Shown: in pieces, positions 60,069-64,000 of the stretch
How positions within the stretch are numbered: position 1 is the first letter of the stretch
How the letters are laid out: each line of letters opens with the position of its first letter
From: Chryseobacterium camelliae
GTDB taxonomy: Bacteria > Bacteroidota > Bacteroidia > Flavobacteriales > Weeksellaceae
DNA: 64,000 nucleotides
Reading direction: 5' to 3'
Assembly: GCF_002770595.1 (NCBI RefSeq)
Contig: NZ_CP022986.1
Location: forward strand, 124,001 to 188,000
Translations under genes and position numbers: made by a program
The notes under the pieces: model-generated
Database searches by the model: none
What the model was told of the DNA's origin: nothing
What the model saw: only the letters and a program-made list of their open reading frames with translations

Positions 60069-60908
60069 ATGAATATACAATTCGGAGCTTCACTGCTCTC
60101 CTGGATCACACCGGTATGGACGCCTGAAGCCGGAAAATACGCGATAGAAAAAACAGCCCATGCAGGATTTGACCTGATCGAAATCCTGCTTCCGCCTTCC
60201 ATGGATTTCAATGCAGTGGAAGTCAAAAAACAACTTGATCAGCATGGTCTGAATGTAGTCTGTTCCCTGAACCTCCCGAAAGAAGCCCATATTGCTTTTT
60301 ATCCTGAAAACGCAGAACGCCTGATGAAAAAAGCCGTTGACATCACAGCAGCACTTGATTCCGATCTGTTGGGCGGAGTATTGCACGGAGGCATCGGTGT
60401 TTTTTCAGGAAATCCGCTCACGGACCAGGAAGCTCGGATCATTACCGAAGTCTGGAGTCATGTGGCAGATTATGCCCGTGAAAAAGGGGTGGATATCGCC
60501 ATTGAACCCATTAACCGGTATGAAAGCTATGTCTGCAATACCGCGCAGAATGTCCTGGACCTGATCAAGGCTACCGGGAAAGACAATCTCTTTGTCCATC
60601 TGGATACCTTTCACATGAATATTGAGGAGAACAATTTTTACGATCCCATTATGAAAGCAGGAACCAGGCTGAAACATATCCACATGACCGAATCGCACCG
60701 CGGAATGCTGGGCGAAGGTACCGTCAACTGGAATGAACTGTTCAGTGCATTGAAAGCCATTGATTTTACCGGAAATCTGGTGCTTGAAAACTTTTCATCA
60801 TCCGTTCCGGGCATGCAGCAGATGGTTTCCTTGTGGCAGGAATCTCCATATGATGCGGATGAGCTTGCAGCAGGCAGCCTGGAATTTATGAAATCACACG
60901 GCCTGTAG
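60069..60908 (+). CDS. Ketose 3-epimerase (D-tagatose/D-psicose 3-epimerase family)
   Basis: A 279-residue TIM barrel of the xylose isomerase-like superfamily. Metal ligands E146 (AIEPINRYE), D179 (HLDTFHMN), H205 (HIHMTESHRG) and E240 (LVLENF), and substrate residues E152, H182 and R211, keep exactly the spacing of E150, D183, H209, E244, E156, H186 and R215 in Agrobacterium D-psicose 3-epimerase. It should interconvert C3 epimers of ketoses, for instance psicose (allulose) and fructose. Which ketose is physiological is not readable. Last gene of the LacI operon. Confidence 0.9.
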   Translation: MNIQFGASLLSWITPVWTPEAGKYAIEKTAHAGFDLIEILLPPSMDFNAVEVKKQLDQHGLNVVCSLNLPKEAHIAFYPENAERLMKKAVDITAALDSDLLGGVLHGGIGVFSGNPLTDQEARIITEVWSHVADYAREKGVDIAIEPINRYESYVCNTAQNVLDLIKATGKDNLFVHLDTFHMNIEENNFYDPIMKAGTRLKHIHMTESHRGMLGEGTVNWNELFSALKAIDFTGNLVLENFSSSVPGMQQMVSLWQESPYDADELAAGSLEFMKSHGL

Positions 60909-60958
60909 TTTTTACCCGGAAAACCGGACTTATTTCAGGAGACCAATTTTGTTTTTAC

Positions 60959-60966
60959 TAACTTTG
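60959..60966 (+). promoter_or_regulatory. -7 box of era
   Basis: TAACTTTG, a perfect TAnnTTTG, 22 bases before the era ATG. Confidence 0.4.
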
Positions 60967-60987
60967 CAGCTCACAATATAATTTTTT

Positions 60988-61863
60988 ATGCACAAAGCAG
61001 GATTTGTAAATATAGTGGGTAAGCCCAATGCCGGAAAATCTACCTTGCTCAACCAGTTGATGGGGGAGAAGCTGGCTATTGTTACACAGAAGGCCCAGAC
61101 CACAAGACACAGGATTTTCGGGATTTATAATGAGGAGGATCTGCAGATCGTATTTTCTGATACACCGGGAGTGCTGGACCCGAAATACGGGCTTCAGGAA
61201 AAGATGATGGATTTTGTAAAAGATTCTTTGCAGGATGCTGATGTATTCCTTTTTATCGTTGATGTTACAGATAAAGCGGAGCCTTCGGAATTCCTGATTG
61301 AAAAGCTTAACAAGATCCCCGTGCCCGTGCTGCTCCTGCTTAATAAAGTGGATCAGACCGATCAGGAAGGTCTTGAAAAGCTGGTTGAAGAATGGCATAA
61401 CAGGATTCCAAAGGCAGAAATCCTTCCTATATCAGCCCTGAATGCCTTCAATACGGATGTCATCCTTCCCAAGCTGAAATCCATGCTTCCTGAAAACCCG
61501 CCTTATTATGACAAAGACCAGTATACCGATAAGCCGGAACGGTTCTTCGTGAATGAAGCGATCCGTGAGAAAATCCTTCTGAATTATGAAAAGGAGATTC
61601 CTTATTCCGTGGAGGTAGTGACCGAGCAGTTTAAAGAAAAGGAAGGCATCATCTTTATCGATTCCATTATTTATGTTGAAAGAGATACACAGAAAGGCAT
61701 TATCATCGGCCATAAGGGAGAAGCGATCAAGAAAGTAGGGACTGAGGCAAGAATAGACCTTGAAAAATTCTTCAATAAAAAAATTCATCTGAACCTTTTT
61801 GTAAAAGTGAAAAAAGACTGGCGGAAAAACGACCGTGATCTAAAGAATTTCGGCTACCGGTAG
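60988..61863 (+). CDS. era: GTPase Era, ribosome assembly
   Basis: A 291-residue Era. G motifs: GKPNAGKST (11-19), DTPG, NKVD and SALN; then the KH RNA-binding domain with GHKGEAIKKVGTEAR. It binds the 3' end of 16S rRNA and helps 30S maturation. Single gene with its own -7 box. Confidence 0.97.
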   Translation: MHKAGFVNIVGKPNAGKSTLLNQLMGEKLAIVTQKAQTTRHRIFGIYNEEDLQIVFSDTPGVLDPKYGLQEKMMDFVKDSLQDADVFLFIVDVTDKAEPSEFLIEKLNKIPVPVLLLLNKVDQTDQEGLEKLVEEWHNRIPKAEILPISALNAFNTDVILPKLKSMLPENPPYYDKDQYTDKPERFFVNEAIREKILLNYEKEIPYSVEVVTEQFKEKEGIIFIDSIIYVERDTQKGIIIGHKGEAIKKVGTEARIDLEKFFNKKIHLNLFVKVKKDWRKNDRDLKNFGYR

Positions 61864-61929
61864 ACTAAACCGGCTGATATCCCGTTCTGATAAAAGATTT
61901 TTCGTTATCTTTAATCAAATTTTAGCTTA

Positions 61930-62358
61930 ATGAACTCTTTAAACACGGCAAACTCCAATTCAGTTGTAAAGGATATTGTATTATTGGCAGTGAGGGTATT
62001 TATCGGCTTTGCTATGCTCTCGCATGGATTCCCAAAACTCCAGATGCTTATTGAAGGTAAAACCGACTTCTATAATTTTCTGGGCATGGGACCGCAGATT
62101 ACTTTAGTGCTTACGGTTTTTGCAGAGTTTGTGTGTTCCATCCTGCTTATTCTGGGACTGTTTTCCAGGATCGCACTGGGGTTTCTGATTTTTACCATGA
62201 CCATTGCCGGATTCGTGATACACTTAAATGAGCCTTTTGAAAGACAGGAGATGAGCCTGGTTTATCTCTCGATCTATCTGATGCTTCTGGTATTCGGGGT
62301 CGGTAAGTTTTCAGTAGACCATTTGATCGAAAAAAGAAAAAGAGCCAATGACTGGTAA
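61930..62358 (+). CDS. DoxX family membrane protein
   Basis: A 142-residue protein with four hydrophobic segments (about 16-34, 55-73, 78-97, 112-130). The family start RVFIGFAMLSHGFPKL is diagnostic of DoxX. Relatives take part in quinone-linked or thiol redox reactions at the inner membrane; no partner gene identifies its role here. Confidence 0.88.
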   Translation: MNSLNTANSNSVVKDIVLLAVRVFIGFAMLSHGFPKLQMLIEGKTDFYNFLGMGPQITLVLTVFAEFVCSILLILGLFSRIALGFLIFTMTIAGFVIHLNEPFERQEMSLVYLSIYLMLLVFGVGKFSVDHLIEKRKRANDW

Positions 62359-62378
62359 TCAGTTCAACCATAATACAG

Positions 62379-62406
62379 GCAGCAGGAAATCCCTGCTGCT
62401 TTTTTT
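62379..62406 (+). terminator. Terminator of the DoxX gene
   Basis: GCAGCAGG/CCTGCTGC stem (62379-62386, 62392-62399) with a 5-base loop and T8. Confidence 0.9.
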
Positions 62407-62601
62407 ATGTTTTAAAGAAAAGAAAGTTTGAGGATTAATTTAATTACTTCCATATGTTTTATTTCCGGTTTGATTCCAGACAGTAATACACAGTGTTTAA
62501 ACCCCGAGTCTTTCCCATCAGATTTTTATATCTGCTGAAAACTTTCCCTTCTTTTGTCATTCGCCGTAAAATTCATTAAATTCGTCGCAAAAGAGATTAT
62601 A

Positions 62602-64000
62602 ATGAAAATAAAACTAACCATCTGCCTTCTGGCTTTCCTCAACTTTTATGAGGCCCAGGAAAGTATTACCTATCAGAAACCTTCGGCAGAAATCCTGAAA
62701 CTCGCCGATTACGAACGACCGCCAAGCGTACTGATGAACAGTAAAAAAGACTGGATCGTTTTTACATACCGTCCGACATATAAAACCCTGGAAGACCTCA
62801 GCCAGCAGGAAATGAAGCTGGGAGGATTAAGGATCAACCCCGTAACCAATATCTCGAGTACAGCGAATTATGCCAATAATCTGAAAGTCAGGAAACTGAA
62901 TGATAAAACAGAAGTTCAGGTAAAGAACCTGCCTTCCAGCCCGAAAATCACTTATACTTCCTTTTCACCGGATGAAAAGAAAATGGCATTTACCCACACT
63001 ACGGCCAAAGGTGTGGAACTTTGGATTGTAGACCTGGAAACGGCAACCGCAAAGAAAATTACTTCCGATAACCTGAACGCGAACCTGGGAAGCCCTTATG
63101 TATGGAATAAAGATTCTCAGAACATTCTGATTAAAACACTTCCTCAGAACAGGCCTGCTTTAATTGATGCCAGCAAAGACCTTCCTACCGGACCGATTGT
63201 TTCCACAGCAGACGGAAAAGTTTCCCAGAACAGGACTTACCAGGACCTCCTGAAAAATCCGCAGGATGAAAAGAATTTTGAAATACTGACCGCTTCCGAG
63301 ATCTACAATGTCGATCTCAACGGAAACATGAAGAAAATCAAAGATCAGGATATGTATACCGGATTGAGCTATTCTCCGGACGGGAGCTACCTGATGGCCA
63401 CCACTATTAAGAAACCATTCTCTTACATCGTTCCTCTGAGCCGTTTCCCGATGACCACCACAGTGTATGACTTAAATGGAAATACCGTGAAAGTTGTCAA
63501 TGAAATTCCTCTGAATGAAATTATGCCGAAAGGGTTCTCTTCGGTAAGAACCGGAAAAAGAGATATGGGATGGAGAAGCGACATGCCGGCCAGCCTGGTC
63601 TATGCGGAGGCGCTTGATGGAGGAGACCAGTCCAAGAACGCGGATTTCAGGGACGAGATTTTCACCTGGGAAGCACCGTTCAGTGCAGCACCAAAGTCAT
63701 TTTTCAAAACTAAGCAACGGTATGAAGATGTAAGCTGGACAAACGATCATTATGCGATCGTTTCCGAAGGATGGTACGACACCAGAAATACAAAATCTTA
63801 CCTGGTAGACCTGAACAACGGCCAGTCTAAAGTTATTGACGACCGCAATTACCAGGATGTATACAGTGATCCGGGAAATTTCAATACGACGAAGAACCAG
63901 TACGGAAGATATGTGGTAGACATAAAAGGCGGTAAATCATACCTGATCGGAGCCGGATTTACCAAAGACGGCCAGCATCCGTTCATTGATGAAATGGATA
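62602..64000 (+). CDS. S9 family peptidase, N-terminal part (runs off the window)
   Basis: From ATG 62602 the frame stays open to the window edge, 466 codons. A signal peptide (NFYEAQ) is followed by a beta-propeller-like region with repeated blades (FSPDEKKMAF, SYSPDGSYLM, then TNDHYAIVSEGWYDT). This layout matches the exported prolyl-oligopeptidase relatives resembling chloroplast glutamyl endopeptidase; the alpha/beta-hydrolase catalytic domain with Ser, Asp and His would lie beyond base 64000. Assignment is therefore from the propeller half only. Confidence 0.82.
   Translation, partial: MKIKLTICLLAFLNFYEAQESITYQKPSAEILKLADYERPPSVLMNSKKDWIVFTYRPTYKTLEDLSQQEMKLGGLRINPVTNISSTANYANNLKVRKLNDKTEVQVKNLPSSPKITYTSFSPDEKKMAFTHTTAKGVELWIVDLETATAKKITSDNLNANLGSPYVWNKDSQNILIKTLPQNRPALIDASKDLPTGPIVSTADGKVSQNRTYQDLLKNPQDEKNFEILTASEIYNVDLNGNMKKIKDQDMYTGLSYSPDGSYLMATTIKKPFSYIVPLSRFPMTTTVYDLNGNTVKVVNEIPLNEIMPKGFSSVRTGKRDMGWRSDMPASLVYAEALDGGDQSKNADFRDEIFTWEAPFSAAPKSFFKTKQRYEDVSWTNDHYAIVSEGWYDTRNTKSYLVDLNNGQSKVIDDRNYQDVYSDPGNFNTTKNQYGRYVVDIKGGKSYLIGAGFTKDGQHPFIDEMD

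Overview
The window is from a Bacteroidota chromosome, class Flavobacteriia, most likely Chryseobacterium or a close relative in the Weeksellaceae. The evidence is: a SusC/SusD polysaccharide locus, a GldI lipoprotein, a type IX secretion sorting tail, GLPGLI, DUF4294 and DUF922 proteins, monofunctional MnmD, short A/T-rich leaders without Shine-Dalgarno boxes, and many copies of the Bacteroidota -7 promoter box TAnnTTTG. No rRNA, tRNA, CRISPR, phage or insertion-sequence gene was seen. Two genes run off the ends: a DUF4294 protein on the left and an S9 peptidase on the right.

Layout. 1-5.9 kb: housekeeping genes (Nudix, mnmD, ilvE), a flavin disulfide/thiol oxidoreductase, and a divergent pair made of a Fur-family regulator and a frameshifted RidA-like lipoprotein that share two tandem dyad operators. 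5.4-7.0 kb: gldI followed directly by a cyclophilin-FKBP fusion, both envelope foldases. 8.5-11.9 kb: two M28 metallopeptidase paralogues, one of which has lost a zinc ligand and the catalytic glutamate. 11.9-16.9 kb: serC-serA-DUF1015 with a ferredoxin and a divergent LuxC-type acyl-CoA reductase. 17.7-23.7 kb: peroxiredoxin/thioredoxin group, M16 protease, PLP aminotransferase. 23.8-29.0 kb: GLPGLI protein, rsmG, and a run of lipoprotein, DUF922 protease and AddB-like nuclease. 29.1-32.4 kb: acyl-CoA dehydrogenase, then an NrtR-type regulator and MFS permease divergent from the polysaccharide locus.

32.5-44.0 kb is a polysaccharide utilisation locus: SusC, SusD, a surface glycan-binding lipoprotein, GH30, GH3, GH16, GH30. 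The enzyme set fits a beta-1,3/1,6-glucan such as laminarin or fungal wall glucan. Predicted lipoproteins could make the first cuts at the surface; signal-peptide enzymes would finish in the periplasm. 44.2-54.4 kb is mostly housekeeping (fabI, nucleoside phosphorylase, SUI1, gpmI, acyl-ACP desaturase, map) plus one badly broken metalloprotease gene with a C-terminal starch-binding-like domain.

55.4-60.9 kb is the most interesting system: a LacI-family regulator, PfkB sugar kinase, MFS sugar permease, LamB-type porin and a ketose 3-epimerase whose seven key residues match D-psicose (allulose) 3-epimerase spacing exactly. Two identical 15-bp sites containing a TAAACGTTTA palindrome lie upstream of lacI and directly in front of the kinase start. 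I infer a rare-ketohexose pathway (for example allulose to fructose to fructose 6-phosphate) from outer membrane to glycolysis. The window ends with era, a DoxX protein and the S9 peptidase. Low-complexity arrays of 7- or 8-bp units sit beyond several gene ends.
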